Positions 26,726 to 34,715 of a stretch of 64,000 bases of DNA are shown here, in pieces; the first letter of the stretch is position 1, and each line of letters begins with the position of its first letter. Source of the DNA: Clostridium scatologenes (GTDB taxonomy: Bacteria > Bacillota > Clostridia > Clostridiales > Clostridiaceae). Under the pieces are notes generated by a model. That model was not told the DNA's origin. It made no database searches and was given only the letters and a program-made list of their open reading frames with translations. The translations under genes were made by a program, and so were the position numbers. Location of the stretch: contig NZ_CP009933.1 of assembly GCF_000968375.1 (NCBI RefSeq), forward strand, positions 1,984,001 through 2,048,000, written 5' to 3'.

Positions 26726-27547
26726 CTAATTAATTTTAATTTCTCTAGTTTGGCTATCAATGTACTTTTTCATAGAAGGCAAAGTCTTAATAGTATTTAG
26801 TTGATAATGTACTACAGAATAATCTTTAAGATTTATTTCAATTTCGGAATCCCTTCCATCATCTAGCGTACATTTTACTAACAGCCTGCCCAAATTAATA
26901 TTCTTATCCACTTTTATAGTATTACCTTCAATTTTCTTTCCTATTTTTTTGAAGAAGCTTAAAGTTGTATCTTTAATTCTATTATCATTGATTACAGGAT
27001 CTAAATCCTTATCCAAGTCATTTGTAGCTCTTACAAATAATATTTCACCATCTTTTTCATTTATAGAAACAGAATATGATCCCATCTTATTTTCATCATA
27101 ATTTTTAGGAGTAAATAAAACATATATTAGGTTCTGATCTTTCACTTTAGCCATATTTTCTGCCTCTACTTTTGCATCTTCTGGATGTTCTTTTGAGTAT
27201 TTTTCCCTTATTTCTTCGAGTTTTTTTACATCTTCTAAACCTTCTTTTGCATCTTTCTTGTTTAATTGTTCTGTTTCCTTTACAATATCAGCTGATCTGT
27301 CTACTTTAATTTGTGAAAAATAGTTTGAATCTTTTCCCATGTAATTTTTCATTGCTTCTGTAGCTATTTTAATTGCTTCTTCATCATTCATAGTTCCCTG
27401 CTTTAAAGTATTACTATTACTCTTATTTTCTGTTGTTACTACTACATTTTTAGTAACATCCCTTTTTTGACTTGCATAAGTAACTCCTGAAGCACTTCCT
27501 ACTACTAATAATGTTAAAACCCAAACCAATATTCTTTTTCTATTCAT
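26726..27547 (-). CDS. Exported protein of unknown function (PepSY/YcdB-like)
   Basis: 273 residues. A signal peptide or membrane anchor occupies residues 1-28 (MNRKRILVWVLTLLVVGSAS). The rest is hydrophilic and Lys/Glu/Asp-rich, with EEAIKIATEAMKNYMGKDSN resembling a PepSY/YcdB-like repeat start and a long charged helix (TEQLNKKDAKEGLEDVKKLE). ATG 27547 is supported by GGAGGT eight bases upstream; the longer frame starts in non-signal sequence. Same strand, 207 bases upstream of the two-component pair, and separated from it by a terminator. Could be an envelope stress effector or signal modulator; not established. Confidence 0.75.
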   Translation of the reverse strand: MNRKRILVWVLTLLVVGSASGVTYASQKRDVTKNVVVTTENKSNSNTLKQGTMNDEEAIKIATEAMKNYMGKDSNYFSQIKVDRSADIVKETEQLNKKDAKEGLEDVKKLEEIREKYSKEHPEDAKVEAENMAKVKDQNLIYVLFTPKNYDENKMGSYSVSINEKDGEILFVRATNDLDKDLDPVINDNRIKDTTLSFFKKIGKKIEGNTIKVDKNINLGRLLVKCTLDDGRDSEIEINLKDYSVVHYQLNTIKTLPSMKKYIDSQTREIKIN

Positions 27548-27835
27548 AATAAATACCTCCAAAATTATATTTAGTTGTTTAGCATGCCAAAACATCTTTA
27601 TTACAATATAAAGTATATATTAGAGATATGTAAAAACCATCCTTCACTTGTCACCAAGTTGTAAAATCTATGAAAAATTTATCATTAGATTTTGCATTAT
27701 TATCTATATTATTATAAACTTTGGTAAATATAAATGTAGCTGAACCTAAAGTTATTAAGATTAAAATATTACTCTGAAAAAACCATACTGAATTTCTCCA
27801 ATATGGTCATACACATGATAGGCTTTTATGAAATT

Positions 27836-28447
27836 TCACCATATAAAAGGAATAATTCTGTTAGTATCTTTTTCATATTCTTTATAAATCATTCCAAAAT
27901 TATCCTCTAAAGTTTTTTCTTCAACCATAATCCTGTATCCATAAACCATAACAATAACAACAAGTGAAGCTATTATACCAATTAAACTTCTAAAACAAAA
28001 CGAAGTACCTATCAAAGATAACATGCTCCCACTATATGCAGGATGACGAAGATATTTATAAGGTCCAGTCTGAATTATTTCCTGCTTTGAATTTACTTGT
28101 ACAGATAATGTAAAAAATTTACGCAGTGTGTATATAGAATATGCTCGTAAAAAAACTCCTGTTATCATAAATATACTGCCTATCCAAAAAAATAATATAG
28201 GAAGTGTATTATAAAAATTTTTTCTGCAAATAGGATTTAAAAATATTATAGAACAAAAACCAATAACAATAAAACTGTACGAACCTCTATCGTTATTTTT
28301 CTTATTTCCTTCATTTTTATTATTGTTCCATTCAATAAAAATCCACATTAGCATTTCCGAAATAATAAAAAATAGAAATATCACTTGAAAAGTATTTTTA
28401 AGAATAAGTGTTTCAAAATAAGAATTTCCAAATAAGTACATTAACAT
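27836..28447 (-). CDS. Isoprenylcysteine carboxyl methyltransferase (ICMT/PEMT)-like membrane protein
   Basis: 203 residues with about five membrane helices. The C-terminal half contains the ICMT/PEMT signature: FTLSVQVNSKQEIIQTGPYK then YLRHPAYSGSMLSLIGTSFC and RIMVEEKTLEDNFGMIYKEY. This motif binds S-adenosylmethionine at the membrane. Bacterial members methylate lipids or unknown membrane substrates. It follows the LytTR and DUF3021-type genes on the same strand (gap 80 bases) and may share control. Confidence 0.85.
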   Translation of the reverse strand: MLMYLFGNSYFETLILKNTFQVIFLFFIISEMLMWIFIEWNNNKNEGNKKNNDRGSYSFIVIGFCSIIFLNPICRKNFYNTLPILFFWIGSIFMITGVFLRAYSIYTLRKFFTLSVQVNSKQEIIQTGPYKYLRHPAYSGSMLSLIGTSFCFRSLIGIIASLVVIVMVYGYRIMVEEKTLEDNFGMIYKEYEKDTNRIIPFIW

Positions 28448-28526
28448 TCACTCCTTTTATTTAATTAACTATTAACTTTATTACCTAATCTTTTAAATTA
28501 CAAATCTATCCACTTCATTAAATTAT

Positions 28527-28931
28527 TTAACGGTGTTCTTTAAGTATTTTATTTATGTAATCTGCATCATTTCTGCTGTTTAAATACAAACTTAATATAG
28601 TTATTACATAATTTACTATAAGTATTGTAATGATTTCAATGACATCATATATAGAATCAATTCTAATTAATTTTGTTGGCATCCCTAAAATAAAAGTTAT
28701 AATTATAATCATAAATAACTCAAGGCTCATATGTACAAACTGTGATTTAACCTGTAAATTTTCCATAAAGTAAAGAATTATTTGTATCAATATAATTATT
28801 ATAAGCATACTAGCGTAAGATTTTACTTGAAAATCCTCTTTATTCTTTATAAAACATATAATTATTAATATGATAGATGCTACTGTATATGCAATACATC
28901 CTGCATAAAAATACTGATTGATTTTCTTCAT
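28527..28931 (-). CDS. DUF3021-type four-helix membrane protein
   Basis: 134 residues with four predicted membrane helices and short loops, ending in a charged SRNDADYINKILKEHR tail. DUF3021 proteins typically follow a LytTR regulator, as here. ATG 28931 (MKKINQYFYAG) has GGAGG seven bases before it and is preferred; an alternative ATG at 28961 overlaps the LytTR stop as ATGA but lacks a ribosome site. It probably antagonises or signals to the LytTR protein from the membrane, as proposed for similar pairs. Confidence 0.8.
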   Translation of the reverse strand: MKKINQYFYAGCIAYTVASIILIIICFIKNKEDFQVKSYASMLIIIILIQIILYFMENLQVKSQFVHMSLELFMIIIITFILGMPTKLIRIDSIYDVIEIITILIVNYVITILSLYLNSRNDADYINKILKEHR

Positions 28932-28957
28932 AGTTTTTTCCTCCACTTTAAATATAC

Positions 28958-29395
28958 TCATACTTCTAATTTTCTCTTTACATCAGCCACATAACTTCTA
29001 TTTATAATAAGTTTTTCTCCATTATATAAAGTAGCTAATAATCTCCCATTAATTTGGCTCTTCACTTTTTCTAATTTTTTAATATTCATAATGCAAGATT
29101 TATTTATGCGAGTAAATTTTGTTCCACTAAGTTTTTCCTCCAATTTATATAATTTCATATTGCTTTGATATACATCTTTTTCACAATAGATGTAAGTTCT
29201 ATTATCTACACATTCAAAATAGTAAATATCACTTAAAAAAATTTTTACATATTCATTTTCTATTTTTCCAGTTATAGTAATTTGTTTTTCTGTAAAATAT
29301 TCAGTTAGTTTCTTTATATATTCATTATTTTCTTTACACAAAATATGAATTTCAATTTCTTGTATTGAAGGGTTCTCAATTATTCTTATTTTCAT
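28958..29395 (-). CDS. LytTR-domain DNA-binding regulator
   Basis: 145 residues without a receiver domain. The N-terminal half is a short ferredoxin-like extension; the C-terminal LytTR domain (about 45-145) has YFECVDNRTYIYCEKDVYQS, the conserved FTRINKSCIMNIKKLEKVKS and INRSYVADVKRKL. GGAGG precedes the ATG. Such stand-alone LytTR proteins pair with a membrane inhibitor, encoded next (28527). A tandem repeat upstream (29459-29491) fits a LytTR target, indicating self-regulation. Confidence 0.93.
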   Translation of the reverse strand: MKIRIIENPSIQEIEIHILCKENNEYIKKLTEYFTEKQITITGKIENEYVKIFLSDIYYFECVDNRTYIYCEKDVYQSNMKLYKLEEKLSGTKFTRINKSCIMNIKKLEKVKSQINGRLLATLYNGEKLIINRSYVADVKRKLEV

Positions 29396-29458
29396 AGATT
29401 TCCTCCTTTAAATCAAAGAATATCATAAGAATTTGCTTATAACAATTATTTTCCACCT

Positions 29459-29491
29459 AAGTTGCATTTTACACTTGGTAAGTTGCATTTT
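29459..29491 (-). promoter_or_regulatory. Tandem repeat, likely LytTR operator
   Basis: AAGTTGCATTTT occurs at 29459-29470 and again at 29480-29491, exactly 21 bases apart, about 65 bases before the LytTR gene. LytTR proteins bind 9-base direct repeats separated by 12-13 bases, which is this geometry. Confidence 0.7.
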
Positions 29492-29507
29492 TCATTTTAT
29501 TTTTAAA

Positions 29508-29540
29508 TATAAAAAGAAGGATGACTTTATTCCATCCTTC
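29508..29540 (-). terminator. Terminator of the metallo-hydrolase gene
   Basis: GAAGGATG (29516-29523) pairs with CATCCTTC (29533-29540), followed on the minus strand by TTTTTATATTT. Confidence 0.88.
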
Positions 29541-29607
29541 CCTTTATGCTACTAAATAATATTAGCTAAATCACAAACTATCTAATACTAAATAAATTTC
29601 ATTGCAT

Positions 29608-30414
29608 TTACCAATTTATTTCTAATCCTACTCCAACTTCCTTTATAGGCAAAACTCTATGTATTTCTGCTTTAACAATAAATGAAGTACAGTGGCAAGG
29701 ATATAATTCTTTTATGTTGTTCTGTTTAAAATACTGAATTGTTTTATTAACTCGTTCATCAACTTCAAACAAATGAAATCCGCCTATAACACCTAATACT
29801 CTATTATCCTTACATACTTGTTTTGCGTATTCTATTATGTTACATATTCCACTGTGGGAACAACCAGTAATAATGTAAATTCCATTTTTACTTTTATATA
29901 CTAATGCGGTATCATCCATTACATAATCATCAATGAAATTATCACAAACAACTTGTTTACCTATAGATTTTCTATTTTCGAAATCATTTATTTCAGGTAT
30001 TTCTCCTAAAAAGGTTATATTTTTACTAACTTTAATTGGTTCTTTTGAAAGAATTAAATTACATTTTTCTTTCAACTCTTTCTCTAAAATTGGAGAACAA
30101 ACTTTTAAATCTCCTATTGCTTTTTCTTTAAATGCATCTGGATGCGCAATAATAGAAATTTCATTTTTGTTATTTTCATTAAAATAGTATTTTAATCCTC
30201 TTGTATGATCATCATGTCCATGAGAAATAACTATACTACTTATCTTGTCCAAGTTTATTCCAAATACTTTAGCATTTTTCATAAATAAATCAGAATACCC
30301 TACATCTAATAAAAAGCTTGTATCTTCATCTTCAATATAATATGAAACAGCAGGTTCACCGCAATAGTACTGGTCAATGTAAGTATTGTTATCTACCAAA
30401 ACTTTTAATTTCAT
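29608..30414 (-). CDS. Metallo-beta-lactamase-fold hydrolase (MJ0936/dihydropteroate-like subgroup)
   Basis: 268 residues. Metal-binding motif IVISHGHDDHTRGLKYYF (H-x-H-x-D-H), then MDDTALVYKSKNGIYIITGC followed by SHSGICNIIEYA, VIGGFHLFEVDER and YPCHCTS. This is the subgroup sometimes annotated as a ribofuranosylaminobenzene-phosphate synthase-like hydrolase. ATG 30414 has GGGAGG seven bases upstream; the longer frame includes it. Monocistronic between two terminators. Substrate unknown. Confidence 0.88.
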   Translation of the reverse strand: MKLKVLVDNNTYIDQYYCGEPAVSYYIEDEDTSFLLDVGYSDLFMKNAKVFGINLDKISSIVISHGHDDHTRGLKYYFNENNKNEISIIAHPDAFKEKAIGDLKVCSPILEKELKEKCNLILSKEPIKVSKNITFLGEIPEINDFENRKSIGKQVVCDNFIDDYVMDDTALVYKSKNGIYIITGCSHSGICNIIEYAKQVCKDNRVLGVIGGFHLFEVDERVNKTIQYFKQNNIKELYPCHCTSFIVKAEIHRVLPIKEVGVGLEINW

Positions 30415-30506
30415 CTTTTTACCTCCCTCTAACTGCACATATATACATTATAATGTAGTATTGACAAATTAAAAGTAAATTTTAACCATATTTTTATTTT
30501 TAGCCA

Positions 30507-30557
30507 AAAGCTTTTCCTTCTGTTCACTTATTTTTAAATACAAAAGAAGGAAGCTTT
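30507..30557 (-). terminator. Terminator of the DUF2000/AraC unit
   Basis: AGAAGGAAGCTTT (30545-30557) pairs with AAAGCTTTTCCTTCT with one bulged base across a loop of about 22 bases. T-rich sequence follows only weakly. Confidence 0.6.
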
Positions 30558-30571
30558 GAAGAAAAGTATAT

Positions 30572-30979
30572 CTATTCATGCAAGCTAAGTCTTTTTATTA
30601 GTCTACTGACATGATTTTTTTTACCAATCATTCCAATACCAACAAGATTCAAATCATCAGTTTTGTATTCAGCAACCTTTGCACGATTGTCCACATCATT
30701 ATAAGTCTTGAAAATTTCATCAGTATATATGGTAATATTAATTTCTTTTGTAAGAGACTTTTTTAATATTTCCTTTAACTGTTCTGAGTTAGCTGAATAA
30801 ATCATAATTGGCTGATTTGCCATTGGCAAATAATTTACCCCATCACCATCAATATAGGGCTCACCAATAATATTTTGAGTTCCACCAATACCGCTCATTA
30901 AAAATGCTGTAACATTTAGTTTTTGCCATGTTAAAAGATCATCTTTAAGTATAACTGCAATTTTAGTATCAAATTCCAT
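30572..30979 (-). CDS. DUF2000-family protein (peptidyl-tRNA-hydrolase-like fold)
   Basis: 135 residues. Typical DUF2000 blocks are KIAVILKDDLLTWQKLNVTA, FLMSGIGGTQNIIGEPYIDG, LPMANQPIMIYSANSEQLKE and a terminal DLNLVGIGMIGKKNHVSRLI. Structures of the family resemble peptidyl-tRNA hydrolase 2, but the activity is not established. GGAGG precedes the ATG. It follows an AraC regulator by 13 bases on the same strand, so it is in that operon. Confidence 0.88.
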   Translation of the reverse strand: MEFDTKIAVILKDDLLTWQKLNVTAFLMSGIGGTQNIIGEPYIDGDGVNYLPMANQPIMIYSANSEQLKEILKKSLTKEINITIYTDEIFKTYNDVDNRAKVAEYKTDDLNLVGIGMIGKKNHVSRLIKRLSLHE

Positions 30980-30992
30980 AAAAAATTCCTCC

Positions 30993-31778
30993 TTAATTTA
31001 AATACGACATGTATTCAAATGCTGTTATTCCATATATACTTTTAAAGTTTTTATTTAAATGTGTTAGATCAACAAAACCACATTCTGCTACTGCTGAATA
31101 AACATCTTTATTTTTTTCTATTAACTGCTTTGCAAGTTCTACCTTACAGTTTAGAAAATATTGATATGGTGAAATCCTAGTATTAGCTTTAAATAATCTA
31201 ATAAACTTAAACTTTGACATATTAAACTCTTTACAGATATCATCAAGCCTTAATACATTTTGTAAATCACAGTGAATCATATCCTTTGCTTTTTTGATTA
31301 AAGCATTATCTTTTCTGCAATTTGTATAAAGGTTGATTTGAGAAAAATTATCTAATAGAGATAAAAGTAATTCACTGCTCAATGCTTCATCCTTTTCTGC
31401 TAATATTGCATTAGAAAGATTCAATATTTTTTGTTCAAGCTCATAATTATATATAATAGGAGAAGAAAAACGAATTATATCCTTTTTTTCAATAATCTCC
31501 AAAAACAATGTCGGATCAATATACAGCATAATATAATCAATACCAGCCTTATCATGTGACATACCATCATGTGGTTGCTCTGGATTAAGAAGCATAACAC
31601 CATTTTCATAGGATAATTGTAAACTACCATCTAAATTATACTGCTGAATACCACGCAAAGTTACACCTAATGCATATTCCTTATGATAATGCTTTTTATA
31701 TTTAAAATCAGTAAAACTTGCTGATAAAGCAGTAATACCTACTGATTTTTTATATATAAATTTATCCACATAAATCAC
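30993..31778 (-). CDS. AraC-family regulator with cupin sensor
   Basis: 261 residues. N-terminal AraC_binding cupin (HYHKEYALGVTLRGIQQYNL, LLNPEQPHDG) and C-terminal double helix-turn-helix (MSKFKFIRLFKANTRISPYQ and VAECGFVDLTHLNKNFKSIY). This is the class often paired with a small cytoplasmic protein or exporter; here it leads straight into DUF2000. AGAGGTG precedes the ATG. Confidence 0.9.
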   Translation of the reverse strand: MIYVDKFIYKKSVGITALSASFTDFKYKKHYHKEYALGVTLRGIQQYNLDGSLQLSYENGVMLLNPEQPHDGMSHDKAGIDYIMLYIDPTLFLEIIEKKDIIRFSSPIIYNYELEQKILNLSNAILAEKDEALSSELLLSLLDNFSQINLYTNCRKDNALIKKAKDMIHCDLQNVLRLDDICKEFNMSKFKFIRLFKANTRISPYQYFLNCKVELAKQLIEKNKDVYSAVAECGFVDLTHLNKNFKSIYGITAFEYMSYLN

Positions 31779-32230
31779 CTCTTAATAGTTAGGTTGCACC
31801 TGATACAATATTTCCAGAATAAATTAAATGATATAATTATGTTCTTATCCAACATGATTATATTCATATTCTCAGGTACAAATGTAATACTAAAGCATAT
31901 TTAAAAAGATATACTATTCATAAAGCAAATCCTTTAAAAGTATTTTCATAAATTATACATCTTAAAATTCAATATCATATAGTATATTATTGCAGCGTTA
32001 TATTTTCATACTACAATATAATATTTAATGCGTCTACAAAGATAACCTTTAATTTCATTTTAAATTTTCCTTAAATAAAAATAAAATCAGATGTTCCCTT
32101 ATATTACCTGAATTATGTGTTTCACATCACTCTGTACATTATAATTCATATTATGATTTTTTTTACTTTCTTGACTTTTTATTTGTTTCATTATATTATT
32201 CAAGATAGATGTTCAAGGGGGAAAACACTT
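31779..32230. other. Divergent promoter region, AraC and MarR genes
   Basis: Gene-free, about 450 bases. TTGACT (about 32173) with TATATT 16 bases on is a plausible promoter for the MarR gene at 32231. No clear operator palindrome or RNA structure was found. An in-frame extension of the MarR ORF into this region is hydrophobic but has no ribosome site, so I treat it as non-coding. Confidence 0.45.
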
Positions 32231-32680
32231 ATGAAAAGTAAAGAAGATTATGTTTCTCGTGCACAAGTTGCATTGTGGAATACCAGTATAAAAATTGCTG
32301 ACAACCTTAGAGACTTAACTGAATTTGGAATAACTGAAACACAGTTTAATATGCTAGATTTGTTATCAAAAAAAGAGTCATTCAAGGTTACAGATTTAGC
32401 TGAAAGAATGGGAGTTAAGCCAAGTGCCATAACAACAATGATTGATAGATTGACTAACAATGGCTTAGTTTACCGCAGACATGGCGAAAAAGATAGAAGA
32501 GCTGTATTAGTTTCTATAACAGATAAAGGCAGAAGTTTAATAAGTAGGTTTGAAGAAAAATGCCGCAGAGTACTAAAAAGCTATCTTTCTTATTTAGAAC
32601 CTGAAGAATTAGAAACTCTAGCTTCTATTTACGAAAAATTAGGCAAACTTAATATAGATATAAACAAAATTGAATATTAA
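32231..32680 (+). CDS. MarR-family regulator
   Basis: 149 residues. Winged-helix with ITETQFNMLDLLSKKESFKV, recognition helix region AERMGVKPSAITTMIDRLTN, the wing LVYRRHGEKDRRAVLVSITD and a C-terminal dimer helix. ATG 32231 is used because AAGGGGG lies nine bases before it and the domain starts there. It is followed within 10 bases by a dispersed repeat, and faces a second MarR gene. Target unknown; the RND operon is nearby but separated by that second MarR gene. Confidence 0.9.
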   Translation: MKSKEDYVSRAQVALWNTSIKIADNLRDLTEFGITETQFNMLDLLSKKESFKVTDLAERMGVKPSAITTMIDRLTNNGLVYRRHGEKDRRAVLVSITDKGRSLISRFEEKCRRVLKSYLSYLEPEELETLASIYEKLGKLNIDINKIEY

Positions 32681-32689
32681 TTTCTATAC

Positions 32690-32852
32690 ATCAAGTGATT
32701 CTTAGACTTGAAGAAGATTAGATGGTAGCGATCGGATAAGTTCTTCTAAGACTCAGGTTGGAAAAATATACCTAAATAGTATTTTACTAGCTTGCTTAGA
32801 TAAGAAGTATTACTCACAGACAAACTCCACCTGAGTCTAAGAATCACTTGAT
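32690..32852. repeat. MITE-like repeat unit bounded by inverted copies of the dispersed repeat
   Basis: The left end ATCAAGTGATTCTTAGACT (32690-32708) is the exact reverse complement of the right end (32834-32852). The inside holds TGGTAGCGATCGGATAAG (32723-32740), shared in reverse with 13127, and an inner TTCTTCTAAGACTCAGG related to the ends. The right end is the 31-base core (32822-32852). The unit fills the whole gap between two convergent MarR genes, and its last bases overlap the stop codon of the right-hand one. No transposase is encoded. Confidence 0.75.
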
Positions 32853-33319
32853 CATTCCAGTTTTTTAAATATACTTTTAGTAACTTCTATTGAATTTAGC
32901 AATATTAACAAATCTTCTGATGATAAATTTATAAGTTTATTTTTTAAATTTTCCTTAGCTATTTCAAGTATTTCCAAACAATATTTCTTACCTTTTTCAG
33001 TAATATTAATATTTATTGTTCTCCTATCTTTTTCATTATGAACTCTATAAACCAAATTTAAACTAACTAATTTATCTATAACAATTGTCATTTGCGGACT
33101 TGAAATAGTTAGTTTTTTACATAATCTTGAAATTGGTAAACCTCCTTCCTCATTAATAATCCCTAATACCATTAATTGATTCAATGGAAGAATTTTAACA
33201 GGTACTGTATGTGGAAGATTTTTAATATATACTGTATCAAGTTTTATAACTTTTTTTAGCATCATTGGAAGAAAGGTAATCAAATTTTCAGCTAATGCAT
33301 CCACAGGATTATTATACAT
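32852..33319 (-). CDS. MarR-family regulator downstream of RND efflux genes
   Basis: 155 residues. Winged-helix MarR fold: LPLNQLMVLGIINEEGGLPI, SRLCKKLTISSPQMTIVIDK, wing LVYRVHNEKDRRTININITE and a dimerising C-terminus. AAGGGGG lies before the ATG. Same strand as, and just downstream of, the RND permease/adaptor operon, from which it is separated by a terminator. It is the best candidate to bind the large palindrome upstream of the permease (37831-37880). The stop codon lies in the dispersed repeat unit. Confidence 0.9.
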   Translation of the reverse strand: MYNNPVDALAENLITFLPMMLKKVIKLDTVYIKNLPHTVPVKILPLNQLMVLGIINEEGGLPISRLCKKLTISSPQMTIVIDKLVSLNLVYRVHNEKDRRTININITEKGKKYCLEILEIAKENLKNKLINLSSEDLLILLNSIEVTKSIFKKLE

Positions 33320-33347
33320 ATGTTTTCCCCCTTATAATTTAAATTTA

Positions 33348-33387
33348 AAAATGCGTTGATTCTATGATTACAAGATCAACGCATTTT
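33348..33387 (-). terminator. Terminator of the RND operon
   Basis: AAAATGCGTTGAT (33348-33360) pairs perfectly with ATCAACGCATTTT (33375-33387); T-rich sequence follows on the minus strand. Confidence 0.85.
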
Positions 33388-33458
33388 GTTAAGGACTCAA
33401 CTTTTTCAAAGGACATTTGACAGAGGACCTGGAATCTATATTATTAAAGTTAAAGTAC

Positions 33459-34715
33459 TTACTTAGCTATATTAATCTTATCTCCATTACTTAATAAATT
33501 TTGTCCTTCTACAATTACATTTGCTCCTGCTTTTATATTTCCAATTACTTCTGTAACTTTTTCATCAGAAATACCAACATCCACAGATAGTTTTTTAACC
33601 TTTCCATTTTCAGCTATATAAAGGTAGTTTACATTGTTTTCAATTTTAAGTGCTTCATTAGGAACTGTTAATATGTTATCTTTCTTTTCAGATGGTAATG
33701 ATACTTTTGCAAACATACCTGCTTTAAGTTCTCCTGTTGGATTACTAATTTTTACTTTTACAGTATAAGAATTATCTTTAGAACTGGAATTAGGACTAAT
33801 TTTGTCTATTACTCCTGTTATTTTTTTATTGTCTAATGCACTTACACTTACCTGTACAGATTGTCCAACTTGAATTTTTCTAACTACCTTATCTGGTATG
33901 CTTATTTCTGCAGTAAAGCTGCTGCTGTCTATTACGGTAACTGAACCAGATTGACCACCTGCAATTTGACCTACCTTAACATCTTTAGCCGATACTACTC
34001 CATTAATAGGTGAAGTAATTGAAGCATCATTTAATTGAATTTGAGCAGCATTCACGCCTGCTTGAGCTTGTGTTACTTGAGCTGCTGCGGCTTGTGTGGA
34101 TTGAGGTCCTGATTTTTGAACTATAAGATTTAAATTATCTTGAGCAGCCTTTAAATCTACAGAACAATTATCATATCTAACTTTTGCATTATCTAAATCC
34201 TGTTTAGCTATGGCACCGGAAGCATATAATTTTTGCATTTTTTCATAGTTGCTTGCAGCGTCATTATAAGATATTTGTGATTTTTCAACTGATTGTTCAG
34301 CGCTTGTTATTTGCTGTTGAAGTCCAGAATCACTTGTTCTTGCCAAATTAGCATTTGATGCTGACAAAGCTGCTTGCTGTGATTGAAGTTGTGCTTGAAG
34401 CTGTGCTGAATCTAATGTAAATAATACTTGTCCTGCTGTAACCTTATCTCCTATATCTACATTTACACTAGCCACCTTTCCCCCAGCTTTAGGTAAAACT
34501 GTCACCTCTTGAACAGGATTTAATTTACTTGCATATTCTAATTCAGTGGATATTGAACCAGCAGCTACCTTTTCCACTTTTACATTTTTAACTTCTTGCT
34601 TTCCTTCTGATTTTTTGGTTTTTCCAAAAATAGAAACGCATACAACCACAACAAGTATTAATGCAACACTAGCTATTAATTTCTTTTTATTTAAACCATT
34701 AATATTAAACTTCAT
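33459..34715 (-). CDS. RND efflux membrane-fusion (adaptor) subunit
   Basis: 418 residues. A membrane anchor (about 10-30: KKLIASVALILVVVVCVSIF) is followed by a barrel-sandwich domain split by a helical hairpin (ALSASNANLARTSDSGLQQQ and a KMQKLYASGAIAKQDLDNAK stretch). Then come SITSPINGVVSAKDVKVGQI and the C-terminal MP domain. This is the AcrA/HlyD architecture. In a Gram-positive cell it would link to the cell wall rather than an outer-membrane channel. It starts within the last codons of the RND permease (11-base overlap), which couples translation. Residues around 100-130 are Gln/Ser/Ala-rich. Confidence 0.92.
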   Translation of the reverse strand: MKFNINGLNKKKLIASVALILVVVVCVSIFGKTKKSEGKQEVKNVKVEKVAAGSISTELEYASKLNPVQEVTVLPKAGGKVASVNVDIGDKVTAGQVLFTLDSAQLQAQLQSQQAALSASNANLARTSDSGLQQQITSAEQSVEKSQISYNDAASNYEKMQKLYASGAIAKQDLDNAKVRYDNCSVDLKAAQDNLNLIVQKSGPQSTQAAAAQVTQAQAGVNAAQIQLNDASITSPINGVVSAKDVKVGQIAGGQSGSVTVIDSSSFTAEISIPDKVVRKIQVGQSVQVSVSALDNKKITGVIDKISPNSSSKDNSYTVKVKISNPTGELKAGMFAKVSLPSEKKDNILTVPNEALKIENNVNYLYIAENGKVKKLSVDVGISDEKVTEVIGNIKAGANVIVEGQNLLSNGDKINIAK

